A stretch of DNA of 24,404 nt from Pseudomonadota bacterium (lineage in GTDB: Bacteria; Myxococcota_A; Polyangia; Polyangiales; Polyangiaceae): NCBI GenBank assembly GCA_023418705.1, contig JAEZYZ010000499.1, positions 1-24,404 on the forward strand, read 5' to 3'. The notes under the pieces are model-generated. The model searched no databases. It saw nothing but the letters and a program-made list of their open reading frames with translations, and had not been told where the DNA came from. Of the stretch, positions 16,091 to 23,793 are shown in pieces. How positions within the stretch are numbered: position 1 is the first letter of the stretch; each line of letters starts with the position of its first letter. Made by a program: the position numbers and the translations under genes.

Positions 16091-17362
16091 CTAGCCCTGG
16101 CCAAGCACGCCGACGACGTCTACCACCTGCTGGGAGGGGCGCAACTTCGCCGGCAGGTCGACAAATTGGCGGTGTGCGACCAGAACGACCACGACATCCG
16201 CTTCGGCCAGCGCCTCGTCGAGCTCGACCAGGCGATGCTTGGACAACCTCTGGGGAAGCCTATCGACGTGCGGCTCGACGAGGTCGAACTTGCACGGTAG
16301 CGACGACAGGGTCTCGGCGATCCGTACGGCCGGGCTCTCGCGTAGATCGTCGATGTTCGGCTTGAATGCAAGGCCCAGGACGGCCACCGTGACCTGCTCG
16401 GGAGCGCGAGTCGAGTCCCGCTCGATCACGCGGCCAATCGCCTGACGCACCTTCGACACGGCCCACTCGGGTTTGTGATCGTTGACCTCCCGGGCGGTTC
16501 GGATCAGACGCGCTTCCTCCGGCGTGCGGTGCACGATGAACCACGGGTCGACGGCGATGCAGTGCCCGCCTACGCCGGCTCCAGGCTGGAGGATATTGAC
16601 CCGCGGGTGCCGATTGGCGAGCGCGATGACCTCCCACGGGTCAATGGTGAGCCTGTCGCAGATCATCGACAACTCGTTGGCGAACGCGATGTTGACGTCA
16701 CGGTATGAGTTTTCGACGAGCTTGGTCAGCTCAGCGGCTCGACTCGAGCTAGGCACGAGCTCCCCAGTCACGAAAATTTCGTACAAGCTACGAGCACGCG
16801 CCGAGCAGGCTGGCGTCAAACCGCCAATCACCCGATCGTTCGAAACTAGCTCGTGCACGACCTTCCCCGGCAAGACGCGCTCCGGACAATAGGCGATGTG
16901 CACATCCGGCGCTGCGGCGTCCTGGTGCGGGAACGTCAGATCCGGGCGGGCCTCCGCGAGCCACGCCGAAAGCTGCTCCGTCGTGCCCACGGGCGACGTG
17001 GACTCCAGCACCACCAAGTCTCCCTTCTTCAGCACCGGCGCGATCGACTCGGTGGCGCTTTTGACGTAGGCGAGATCCGGGACGTGCCCCTCTTTGAAGG
17101 GCGTTGGTACGGCGATCAAGAAGGCGTCGGCGGGCTCTGGCGTCCGCGTCGCGGTGAGAAAGCCTTCGTGCACCGCCGCGTGGACGAGGATATCGAGTTC
17201 CGGCTCCACGATGTGGATACGCCCGTTGCTGATGGTCTCGACGACGCGTGGATCGCAATCGACTCCAATGACGCGCTTGCGACGCGACGCGAACATCGCC
17301 GCCGTGGGCAGGCCGATGTAGCCCAGTCCGATGACCGAAATGCGTTCGAACGCCTGACTCAT
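16091..17362 (-). CDS. wecC: UDP-N-acetyl-D-mannosamine dehydrogenase (WecC family)
   Basis: This enzyme oxidises UDP-ManNAc in two NAD-dependent steps to UDP-ManNAcA. The 423-residue protein matches the usual 420. The N-terminal Rossmann motif is ISVIGLGYIGLPTAAMFA (about 8-25). Other family blocks are VPTPF, ESTSPVGTTE, YCPERVLPGK, the central LVENSYRDVNIAFANEL and the catalytic GVGGHCIAVDPWF with the thiolate C268. The C-terminal UDP-binding part has VLGLAFKPNIDDLRESPA. The IAVDPWF ending of the catalytic block favours the WecC group over the UDP-glucose dehydrogenase group, which agrees with the wecB partner upstream. The ATG at 17362 overlaps the wecB TGA by 4 bases. Confidence 0.94.
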   Translation of the reverse strand: MSQAFERISVIGLGYIGLPTAAMFASRRKRVIGVDCDPRVVETISNGRIHIVEPELDILVHAAVHEGFLTATRTPEPADAFLIAVPTPFKEGHVPDLAYVKSATESIAPVLKKGDLVVLESTSPVGTTEQLSAWLAEARPDLTFPHQDAAAPDVHIAYCPERVLPGKVVHELVSNDRVIGGLTPACSARARSLYEIFVTGELVPSSSRAAELTKLVENSYRDVNIAFANELSMICDRLTIDPWEVIALANRHPRVNILQPGAGVGGHCIAVDPWFIVHRTPEEARLIRTAREVNDHKPEWAVSKVRQAIGRVIERDSTRAPEQVTVAVLGLAFKPNIDDLRESPAVRIAETLSSLPCKFDLVEPHVDRLPQRLSKHRLVELDEALAEADVVVVLVAHRQFVDLPAKLRPSQQVVDVVGVLGQG

Positions 17363-18495
17363 GAGTTGATTGCCTTTCGTTCCTCGAGCAGTGCTTGCAC
17401 GATTCTAGAGCAAGCCTTTCCATCGCCGTACGGATTCTGCGCTTGACTCATGCGACGGTAGAAGTCGCGGTCGGTGAGCGCCGCGCCGACGCCTTCGAAG
17501 ATGCGATGCGGGTCGGTCCCGACCAAGCGCACCGTCCCGGCGGCGACCGCCTCCGGGCGCTCCGTGTTGTCGCGCATCACGAAGACGGGCTTTCCGAGCG
17601 ACGGGGCCTCTTCTTGGATGCCCCCGGAGTCCGTCAAGATCACGTCCGCTCGCATCATCAAGTAGACGAAGGGCAGGTAGTCTTGGGGATCCAGCAGCTT
17701 CACGTTCGAGAGCGTGCCCAACAGCCGCTTCACCGGCTCCCGGACGTTGGGGTTCAGATGCACGGGGTACACGAAGTCGACGGCGGGGAACTCTTGTCCA
17801 AGCCGCCGGATGCCGGCGCAAATCCTCTCGAAACCTTCTCCGAAGCTCTCCCGCCGGTGACCCGTGATCAACACCATCCGCCGTCCGTCCGCCAAGAAGG
17901 GAAAGCGATCCTCTTGCGCGCGGCGGAGCTCCGAGTTCGTTTCCAGCTTCTCGCGGACCGCTAGCAGCGCGTCGATCACGGTGTTGCCAGTGACGACCAC
18001 GCTCGAATCCGGAACGGTTTCACGAAGCAGGTTCTCCCGTGCCATGGCGGTCGGGGCGAAATGCAGCTTCGCCAACGTGCCGGTCAGCCGCCGGTTTGCT
18101 TCCTCCGGCCATGGCGAGTTCAGGTTTCCCGTGCGCAGACCAGCTTCGACGTGACCGACGGGAATGCGCTCGTAGAATGCGGCCAGCGAGGCGCAGAAGG
18201 TCGTCGAAGTGTCGCCGTGGACCAGCACGTAGTCGGGCCGGTATTCCGCGAAAAGCGCAGCCAGACGCTGCAGAATGGACGTGGTGATCGTGTACAGGTT
18301 CTGGTTGGGCCGCATGATGTCGAGATCGAAGTCGGGCACGATCTCGAACAGCTCCAGCACCTGGTCGAGCATTTGTCGGTGCTGCGCCGTCACGCACACC
18401 TTGCTTTCGAACTGCGGCGCTGCCGCCAACGCGCGCACGAGCGGCGCCATTTTGATGGCCTCCGGCCGAGTTCCAAAAATCGTCAAAACTTTCAT
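17359..18495 (-). CDS. wecB: UDP-N-acetylglucosamine 2-epimerase (non-hydrolysing, WecB family)
   Basis: This enzyme interconverts UDP-GlcNAc and UDP-ManNAc and supplies wecC. From ATG 18495 it encodes 378 residues, the normal length. It opens with the diagnostic MKVLTIFGTRPEAIKMAPL and has VHGDTSTTF, HVEAGLRTG, VTGNTVIDAL, ITGHRRESFG, VYPVHLNPNVREP, LTDSGGIQEEAPSLGKPV and RPEAVAAGTVRLVGT. The frame stays open 30 bases further to an upstream start at 18525, but the family N-terminus and a 4-base ATGA overlap with the preceding glycosyltransferase gene favour 18495. Both ends overlap neighbours by 4 bases, so GT4, wecB and wecC form one translationally coupled unit. Confidence 0.95.
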   Translation of the reverse strand: MKVLTIFGTRPEAIKMAPLVRALAAAPQFESKVCVTAQHRQMLDQVLELFEIVPDFDLDIMRPNQNLYTITTSILQRLAALFAEYRPDYVLVHGDTSTTFCASLAAFYERIPVGHVEAGLRTGNLNSPWPEEANRRLTGTLAKLHFAPTAMARENLLRETVPDSSVVVTGNTVIDALLAVREKLETNSELRRAQEDRFPFLADGRRMVLITGHRRESFGEGFERICAGIRRLGQEFPAVDFVYPVHLNPNVREPVKRLLGTLSNVKLLDPQDYLPFVYLMMRADVILTDSGGIQEEAPSLGKPVFVMRDNTERPEAVAAGTVRLVGTDPHRIFEGVGAALTDRDFYRRMSQAQNPYGDGKACSRIVQALLEERKAINS

Positions 18496-19784
18496 GTTGC
18501 CACTTCGTTGATCAAGGAACACCAATCGGCGACGAAGCGGTCGACGCCAAAGCGCCGCCCGCCCTCGAGGGCGTTACGGCTCATCCGTTCACGTTCTTTA
18601 TGATTGGAAATGAGGTGGTCCAAGGCGGCAGCCAGCCCGGCGGCCCCGCCGTCACGCTCGACGAGGTAGCCGTCAGCGCCGTGCCTGACGAGATCCTTGA
18701 CCCCAGAGCAGTCCGAGAACGCGACGACCGGCACTCCGCAAGCCAAGGCTTCGGCGACCGCCAACCCGAACCCCTCGTGCAGAGAGGGGTGGCAGAGAAT
18801 GCTGGCGCGCGAATACACCTGCTCCATGTGGTTGTCTTCCCCTGCGAGGAGGACGCTCTCCCGAAGGTCGTGCTCGCCGATACGCCGTTCGAGCGCCTCA
18901 CGCAGCGGGCCGTCGCCAAAAATTCGGAGGCGCCAGTGGGGGTGCCGGTGGGCGATCTGGCTCCAAGCCTCGAGCAAGACCAGATGATTCTTCTCAGGGA
19001 CCAGGCGCCCGACAGCGATCACCTCGGGCTGCCGCTCGAGCTCGGAGGAGGGTGCTCGGAAGTCAGCAGCAACGCCATTTGGGATTGGGACCACCCGCTG
19101 TTGCAGCTGGGTCGAAAACCAAGGCACGAAGGCGTCGGAGAGCACATGGATCCGTGCCGCAAATCGAAGCAAGCGAAGGCGCAGCCACCGATCGACGGGG
19201 TTCTGGTCCCAGCGCTGCTCCGACGCGTAGTCGAGCTCCGGGACCCCGTGATTGGTCGGGATGACCTTGCAGCCGGTCGCGAGTCCCACCAAAAGGGAGA
19301 CCGTGTTGGCAGGTGGCAGGAACGAAATCACGACGTCGGGCCGTCGTCGCCGGACCTCGGCGGCCAGCTGAACGGCAAAAAAAAGGTTCTTTGCAAGCCA
19401 GGCCAGCGGCGCTGCGGCCGGTACGGCAGGATACGCCCTTCCCAACAGATCGAGAAGCCGATAGCCGGCTTTACGCCGAGCGCGGCGACCTCGCAGGTTC
19501 TTCAGGGAGACAGCCGGGGCAAAATCATAGAACGGCGGCGCTTCCCCTGCGTCGCAGTAGACACAGTGGACCGGGTAGCCGCAGCTAGCCAGACCGTTCG
19601 CGAGCTCGGCGTACATGCGCTCCGCGCCACCGCAGCGCCGGCTAAGGAGGCGGATGGTCAGGAGCACTCGCGGACGCGAGGCGTGGACCTGAGCCCCCTC
19701 CGCAACGGTCGCGCGATCGTCGTGGCGTCTCCCGGATCGAAGCGAGCGCGGCCCGAGCCGGTGCGCAGAAGTCGTGCTGGCCAT
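18492..19784 (-). CDS. GT4-family glycosyltransferase
   Basis: This is a retaining GT-B glycosyltransferase that should add a sugar to the capsule or O-chain repeat; donor and acceptor are not readable from sequence. The core begins RVLLTIRLLSRRCGGAERMYAEL, the glycine-rich N-terminal loop of GT4 enzymes. It has VIPTNHG, the hinge IPNGV, the VIAVGRLVPEKNHLVLLEAW block, and the donor-site EGFGLAVAEALACGVPVVAF with the E-x7-E motif. From ATG 19784 the protein has 430 residues. That start has a GAGG five to nine bases upstream; GTG 19829 and ATG 19817 are in frame but have no visible ribosome binding site. It is the first gene of the wecB/wecC/giant operon. An eight-T homopolymer lies in its coding strand at 19377-19384. 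Confidence 0.9.
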   Translation of the reverse strand: MASTTSAHRLGPRSLRSGRRHDDRATVAEGAQVHASRPRVLLTIRLLSRRCGGAERMYAELANGLASCGYPVHCVYCDAGEAPPFYDFAPAVSLKNLRGRRARRKAGYRLLDLLGRAYPAVPAAAPLAWLAKNLFFAVQLAAEVRRRRPDVVISFLPPANTVSLLVGLATGCKVIPTNHGVPELDYASEQRWDQNPVDRWLRLRLLRFAARIHVLSDAFVPWFSTQLQQRVVPIPNGVAADFRAPSSELERQPEVIAVGRLVPEKNHLVLLEAWSQIAHRHPHWRLRIFGDGPLREALERRIGEHDLRESVLLAGEDNHMEQVYSRASILCHPSLHEGFGLAVAEALACGVPVVAFSDCSGVKDLVRHGADGYLVERDGGAAGLAAALDHLISNHKERERMSRNALEGGRRFGVDRFVADWCSLINEVAT

Positions 19785-20073
19785 CCTGACCTCGCCCACC
19801 TCAGCCGCGCACGTCATCGGCAAGCTCACGAGAGGGGGACCCGTCGCCTGTCATGCAGTCCTCAAGTCATCACTCGCGCGCGGTGCCGCGCCGTTCGCGG
19901 CGGGCGCAAGAGCGACGGATTATGCCCAAGGGGGAGCATACTCGCCAAGGGTTTTTGGCGGGCAGCCGGTTCTCTCGCTAGCGCGATGGCGCCCGAGCGG
20001 GCGAGCTTGGACCGGGAGCGCCCGCGCGGTATCGTCAGCGACGTTGCCCCGTGAATGTCGCGTTCGAGCCACG
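19785..20073. other. Divergent intergenic region between GT4 and GT2 genes
   Basis: About 290 bases separate the two glycosyltransferase genes if the preferred starts are right. It should hold both promoters; I cannot assign -35/-10 boxes with confidence. The clearest structure is the inverted repeat at 19943-19960. Confidence 0.45.
19943..19960. promoter_or_regulatory. Inverted repeat in the divergent promoter region
   Basis: CGCCAA (19943-19948) and TTGGCG (19955-19960) are perfect 6-base arms around GGGTTT, extendable by a wobble pair and a C-G pair outward. TTGGC-type half-sites are common in repressor operators, and the position between divergent genes fits an operator, but this could be chance. 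Confidence 0.3.
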
Positions 20074-21567
20074 GTGAACCCGCCATCACCATGTCCCACG
20101 CTTGCGGAGTGTGCGCTCGACAGCGTACCATGGAGGGTTTCCGAGCGAATTCACGCGCAGCTGCAACAAATCCGACGGCATGCGTCGGTGCGGCGCGCGA
20201 CTGCCGCGCCGACGCGCGCGGCGCCCCCGCTGCTTTCGCCTTTGGTCGAGCTCGAAGCCGCGAACGCCCAAGGCGCGTTCACCACTGCCGCGCGCCTTTC
20301 AATGGAGCTCGAAAATCGGCTTTCAGAGCTGCCGCCAGCCGTCTTGCCGCGGGCTCTGTGTGCGCTCCTGGAGGCGCGCATCGCGCAGGGCGATCGCACG
20401 GGGGCGTCGGCCATCGCGTTGCAGCAGCGCCGGATTCTCGAAAAATCACCTCAGGGAGCGACACTGCTGACGCTGCTCGGCGTGGAGCTTCCGCAGAGCG
20501 TGTGGCTACCCGGGGGCCGGCCGAATCTATTGGCGTCGTCGCAGGCGATCGAAACCGGCTCGCTCAGCGCGAGCGATCTCTGCGCCGCCCTCTGGCGCCG
20601 GCCGTGGCGGTGGCAACGACACCCCGAGCTGTACCTCCTTGCATTCAACGCGCTGCGCCGATCCGACGTCGCGCGCGCCGAACGCTTCTTGAACCGGTTT
20701 CTTCGGGTGCACGGCCTCCCACGGTGCGAGCTCCGGCCCAAGGACCCTTTTTTCTCCGGCCTCATCTTCGATCGGGGTCGCCGCATCCACCGCGGACCCA
20801 GCGTCTCCGTCGCCATGGCCGTCCGCAATGCGGCGACGACCGTGCGCTACGCCGTCGATTCCCTGCTCGCGCAGACCTACGAGCCCCTCGAGATCTTGAT
20901 CGCGGACGACGCCAGCAGCGACGACACGCTCGACATCCTGCGACGTGAGTACCTCAACCGATCGAACGTTCGCGTCTTCCGTTCCGAGCGTCCCCAGGGC
21001 CCCTACAACCTTCGGAACGCGCTGTTCGCTCAGGCGCGTGGAACCCTTCTAGCCGTGCACGACGCCGATGATCTGGCCCTGCCCACGAGGCTCGAGCTGC
21101 AGGTCGCGAAGCTACGGCTCGGACGGGTCGGCGCCTGTATCGCCAATTGGGTTCGCTTCCGCCCCGATGGCGCGGCAGTCTTCTTTCGAGATCAACGGGC
21201 CGTCCGCCTCAGCCTGGTCTCCCTGCTCATGGAGCGGCAGGTCTTCGAGCGATTCGGCCCCTTCCGAACTGCACGGTTTGGAGCCGATCTGGAGTTTTAC
21301 GAGGACCTTCGCGCAAAGCTCCCGCCATCCGCCATCGCCCGCGTCCGCACGCCGCTCCTGTTCGGCTTGTGGTCCCCCTCCTCCCTCACCCGTTCACCCA
21401 ATGCCGAAGCCTTGGAGGACGGCTACCGCTCCGAAGCGCGCCGAGCGTACGCGGAGGCGGTCTTTCACAAGCGCCAGCGCAACCTCACCAGCACCGAGAT
21501 CGAAGAGGTTCTGCGACGTACCGAAAACTACGTCGAGCCGTGTCCGGTGGTGGAGGTCGTTAGATAG
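20074..21567 (+). CDS. GT2-family glycosyltransferase with unknown helical N-terminal domain
   Basis: This is an inverting GT-A glycosyltransferase, cytoplasmic, probably acting on the surface glycan. From GTG 20074 it has 497 residues. Residues about 20-235 are helical and Ala/Leu/Arg-rich (ELEAANAQGAFTTAARLSMELENRL, HPELYLLAFNALRRSDVARAERFLNRF) and look like tetratricopeptide-style helices. The GT2 domain begins at residue 243 with SVSVAMAVRNAATTVRYAVDSLL, then ILIADDASSDDTLDIL and the metal-binding DxD in VHDADDLALP. The frame is open from 19774, but the segment before 20074 looks non-coding and would overlap the divergent GT4 gene; no strong ribosome binding site marks any start, so the N-terminus is uncertain. 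It is transcribed away from the wecB/wecC operon and is likely regulated with it. Confidence 0.82.
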   Translation: MNPPSPCPTLAECALDSVPWRVSERIHAQLQQIRRHASVRRATAAPTRAAPPLLSPLVELEAANAQGAFTTAARLSMELENRLSELPPAVLPRALCALLEARIAQGDRTGASAIALQQRRILEKSPQGATLLTLLGVELPQSVWLPGGRPNLLASSQAIETGSLSASDLCAALWRRPWRWQRHPELYLLAFNALRRSDVARAERFLNRFLRVHGLPRCELRPKDPFFSGLIFDRGRRIHRGPSVSVAMAVRNAATTVRYAVDSLLAQTYEPLEILIADDASSDDTLDILRREYLNRSNVRVFRSERPQGPYNLRNALFAQARGTLLAVHDADDLALPTRLELQVAKLRLGRVGACIANWVRFRPDGAAVFFRDQRAVRLSLVSLLMERQVFERFGPFRTARFGADLEFYEDLRAKLPPSAIARVRTPLLFGLWSPSSLTRSPNAEALEDGYRSEARRAYAEAVFHKRQRNLTSTEIEEVLRRTENYVEPCPVVEVVR

Positions 21568-21752
21568 AAAACCTGACTCTGAAAAATCGACGCAAAAGCG
21601 ACGCAGGCAGCGTATCGTCGGGCGAAACGCCCCGCTTGGGGCACGCCAGACACGCCTGCTTGCCGGTGGCGCAACTCCCGACGCGAATCAGCAAAATCAC
21701 GAGGCCACGCCCCCCTGCCCACTCCCTGTCGCAGGCACGCACCCGCAGCTCC
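21568..21752. other. Convergent intergenic region with mutually exclusive hairpins
   Basis: This region lies between the 3' ends of the GT2 and protease genes. GGGCG/CGCCC (21620-21624, 21628-21632) and GCCCC/GGGGC (21629-21633, 21638-21642) form two short stems that share bases. No T run follows either, so a terminator role is only suggested. Confidence 0.35.
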
Positions 21753-22751
21753 TCACATAAAGCTCATCGCGATCGCCGTCCCTTGTCCGCGCCCAAAACC
21801 CTCGCCGTCCACATCCTCGACAAGCGGAAGGCTAAAGCATCGCCTATAGTCTCGACTCCCAGCTGTATGGAGATTGCACGCCATTCCGGCGGCCGTGGCG
21901 GCCCATTGCATGTGGGTCCAATTCGAACGGCAGTAGTATGCATCGTCGTGCGGCGGGTCATTATTGGCGCAAAACTTACCTTCGTTACCGGAATCCGCTT
22001 CCGCCTTTGAAGCGACCCCTGCAATCGTCGGGAGTGACTTGCCGACCAATGATACGGAGTACACGAGTGGACCACCCGAATCTCCTTTGCACACGCTGAC
22101 GAGATCGCGCGTGTCGACCACGATGTGGTGAGCCTCCACGCTCTCTACCTCGAACCAAGTCGTCCGAACTCGGTTGTCGCTGCTGCCTGAGTAGCTGTAG
22201 ATCCCGGCTCCGTAGGCCGTAAGGTTGGTCATCAACGAGCTGCCTACATCGGAGTAAATGCGGAGGTAGTCTCGATAGCTGGTATCGGTAAAAGTGCGCG
22301 GGGTTTTTATTATGGCGATATCATCATTCGAGCCGCCCGGCCCAGTGGGGCCAACCCCATCATAAGTCGGATAGACGTACCAGCTTGCCGTACCGGAAAA
22401 CACGACCCGCAGTCCGGCCTTTGGATCATAGTACCGAATAGTAAATCCATTGCTTCCGCCCGAACGGGTAGTTGCTCCGAGTGAATCGAGGCAATGTGCT
22501 GCCGTCAGCACGACATTTGGGGCGATCATGCTCCCAGTACAGGCTCCACCAGGCTCCACCGTACCGTAGCCACTCGCCAGGAAGAAGTCCACGACACCCG
22601 GTGCTCCGGTGATCACCGCCCCACCGCGGAGTGGCTCGGTTGCGTGCTCGTAGCTCCCCTCGGCCGGGGCCTCTCCGCAACCATGAAGCGCCGCCAGAAG
22701 GGCAAAAAGCCAGTTCTTTCCCGTGCAGCCGTTCCGGAATTCGATACTCAT
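21753..22751 (-). CDS. Secreted S1-family serine protease, probable lipoprotein
   Basis: This is a chymotrypsin-fold serine protease exported from the cell. The 332-residue protein starts at ATG 22751. Residues 10-25 form a short hydrophobic signal ending in ALHGC, a plausible lipobox with C25 as the lipidated residue. The protease domain begins near 43 (GGAVITGAPG) and carries the catalytic triad: H86 in TAAHC, D144 in NDDIAIIK and S225 in CKGDSGGPL. Cys pairs C71/C87 and one near the active serine are as expected. The residue six positions before the catalytic serine, which sets P1 specificity, is S219 rather than Asp, so a chymotrypsin- or elastase-like preference is more likely than trypsin-like. 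A C-terminal extension (about 290-332, RRCFSLPLVEDVDGEGFGRG) follows the domain. It is more A+T-rich in places than the glycan genes. Its substrate is unknown. Confidence 0.9.
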   Translation of the reverse strand: MSIEFRNGCTGKNWLFALLAALHGCGEAPAEGSYEHATEPLRGGAVITGAPGVVDFFLASGYGTVEPGGACTGSMIAPNVVLTAAHCLDSLGATTRSGGSNGFTIRYYDPKAGLRVVFSGTASWYVYPTYDGVGPTGPGGSNDDIAIIKTPRTFTDTSYRDYLRIYSDVGSSLMTNLTAYGAGIYSYSGSSDNRVRTTWFEVESVEAHHIVVDTRDLVSVCKGDSGGPLVYSVSLVGKSLPTIAGVASKAEADSGNEGKFCANNDPPHDDAYYCRSNWTHMQWAATAAGMACNLHTAGSRDYRRCFSLPLVEDVDGEGFGRGQGTAIAMSFM

Positions 22752-22766
22752 TGCAATCTTCGCCTC

Positions 22767-22787
22767 GAAAAAGGAATTTCCTTTTTC
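22767..22787. promoter_or_regulatory. 21-base palindrome upstream of the protease gene
   Basis: GAAAAAGGAA (22767-22776) and TTCCTTTTTC (22778-22787) are perfect 10-base arms around one central T. It ends 15 bases before the protease ATG. The single-base centre favours a dimeric protein binding site over an RNA hairpin. It is strikingly A+T-rich for this window. Confidence 0.55.
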
Positions 22788-22823
22788 CTTACTGGAGCAT
22801 GAAGCACAGGTGCGCCGCCCTCA

Positions 22824-22846
22824 CCTCCGCACGGAACCAGCGGAGG
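22824..22846 (-). terminator. Hairpin downstream of the small secreted protein gene
   Basis: CCTCCGC (22824-22830) and GCGGAGG (22840-22846) make a perfect 7-base stem with a 9-base loop, extendable with mismatches into flanking GCCCTC and GAGGG. It lies 23-45 bases after the stop at 22869. No T run follows on the minus strand, so it may only slow or stabilise the transcript end; a T6 run (22864-22869) follows it on the plus strand. Confidence 0.35.
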
Positions 22847-22868
22847 CGGAGGGGGGGCGAACCTTTTT

Positions 22869-23216
22869 TCAATGAAGATGGAGAAACTCGACCTTGCACC
22901 CCGAGTTTATAATGTAGACGCTGACCTCTCGCTCAGATAGAAGGGCTGACAGCAACAGCTTTTTCGCCGTTTCAACCTTGTCCGCATTGGCGACGGACGA
23001 ATCCATCGTCAGCCACGTGTTCGCGGCACACGAACCGACCGCCTTGTTGAGCGTGAACCGCGCTCCGGCGTGCGCCTCTATGGCAACCACGCGACCCTTT
23101 GCCGTTGCATTGTAGGCGTCCGCCGGGGGAGCGAGCAGCAGTGCGACGGAAGCAACCGCAGCGGCCACGGTGGTACGCAGAGATAGTTGTGCCCAGAAAC
23201 CATCGAAAATGCTCAT
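22869..23216 (-). CDS. Small secreted two-cysteine protein of unknown function
   Basis: I do not recognise the family with confidence. The 115-residue product starts at ATG 23216 with a TAGGG-type site about 8 bases upstream. Residues 1-34 are a signal peptide with a long hydrophobic core (TTVAAAVASVALLLAPP) and an ADA cleavage site. The mature part of about 80 residues begins YNATAKGRVVAIEAHAGARF, a beta-rich stretch. It has exactly two Cys (C63 and C107) that could form one disulfide, a short helix (NADKVETAKKLLLSALL) and a beta strand (REVSVYIINSG) before a FLHLH end. The layout suggests a compact secreted domain. The protease gene lies downstream on the same strand with a hairpin between, so co-transcription is doubtful. 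Confidence 0.7.
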   Translation of the reverse strand: MSIFDGFWAQLSLRTTVAAAVASVALLLAPPADAYNATAKGRVVAIEAHAGARFTLNKAVGSCAANTWLTMDSSVANADKVETAKKLLLSALLSEREVSVYIINSGCKVEFLHLH

Positions 23217-23633
23217 TGTTACACCCTACTTCGAAGAGAATGTGCAACCGCCCGTTTTGGGGCGACACCCCTTCAGCAAAATGGGCTCTCCTAGTGGCCC
23301 TACCGTTTTCGTCCCAACAAGATTAGATCCGTGGGGTTTCCCTGACCCTCTGCGGCATGGTTAACACCTGGGAAACTTCGGCGTCAAGGAGGAAGTGCAA
23401 CCCAGATGAAGTGTGACGACAGCGGGATGACCGTCATCACTGCGGGCAACGCCCGGGCCCCTCGCCAGGAGATGCCCGCGACCAGCCGAGCGTGACCCGC
23501 GCCGACCCCAGGTCCCAGCAAAGTGCGCGGCAGCTTTGCGGGACGAGGATTCTAGAGCGCCGCGGACCGCCTGGTCTAAAGCTCCCCAAACCGTGTAGCT
23601 ACGGGGGCAGGTACTGGCGTACGAGTGCGGAGC

Positions 23634-23655
23634 CGCGCGAGAAGTTCCTCGCGCG
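23634..23655. other. Strong GC hairpin in the gene-free stretch
   Basis: Perfect 8-base arms CGCGCGAG and CTCGCGCG flank a 6-base AAGTTC loop. The stem is as stable as those of structured RNAs, but there is no promoter or T run to show it is transcribed. Confidence 0.4.
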
Positions 23656-23776
23656 CGGGTCGCTCGATCGAACGATTTTCTTGGCCAGCACAGGTTCTCC
23701 TCACTGCCCCGAAGGTGGACTCTGAGGCGGATGCCCGGGCTCCTAGCGGTGGCGTGGGGGCCGCGAACTTCGCCCG

Positions 23777-23793
23777 TCGCCCCGGAGGGGCGA
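23777..23793. other. Strong GC hairpin in the gene-free stretch
   Basis: TCGCCCC and GGGGCGA are perfect 7-base arms around a 3-base GGA loop. No T run follows. It lies about 120 bases from the 23634 hairpin. Confidence 0.4.

Noticed and set aside
18496..18525. Longer wecB start at 18525
   Set aside because: The family N-terminus begins at 18495, which also gives the 4-base overlap with the preceding gene.
19774..20073. N-terminal 100-codon extension of the GT2 gene
   Set aside because: The peptide has no coherent pattern, overlaps the divergent GT4 start and contains the hairpin at 19943; it is more likely promoter DNA.
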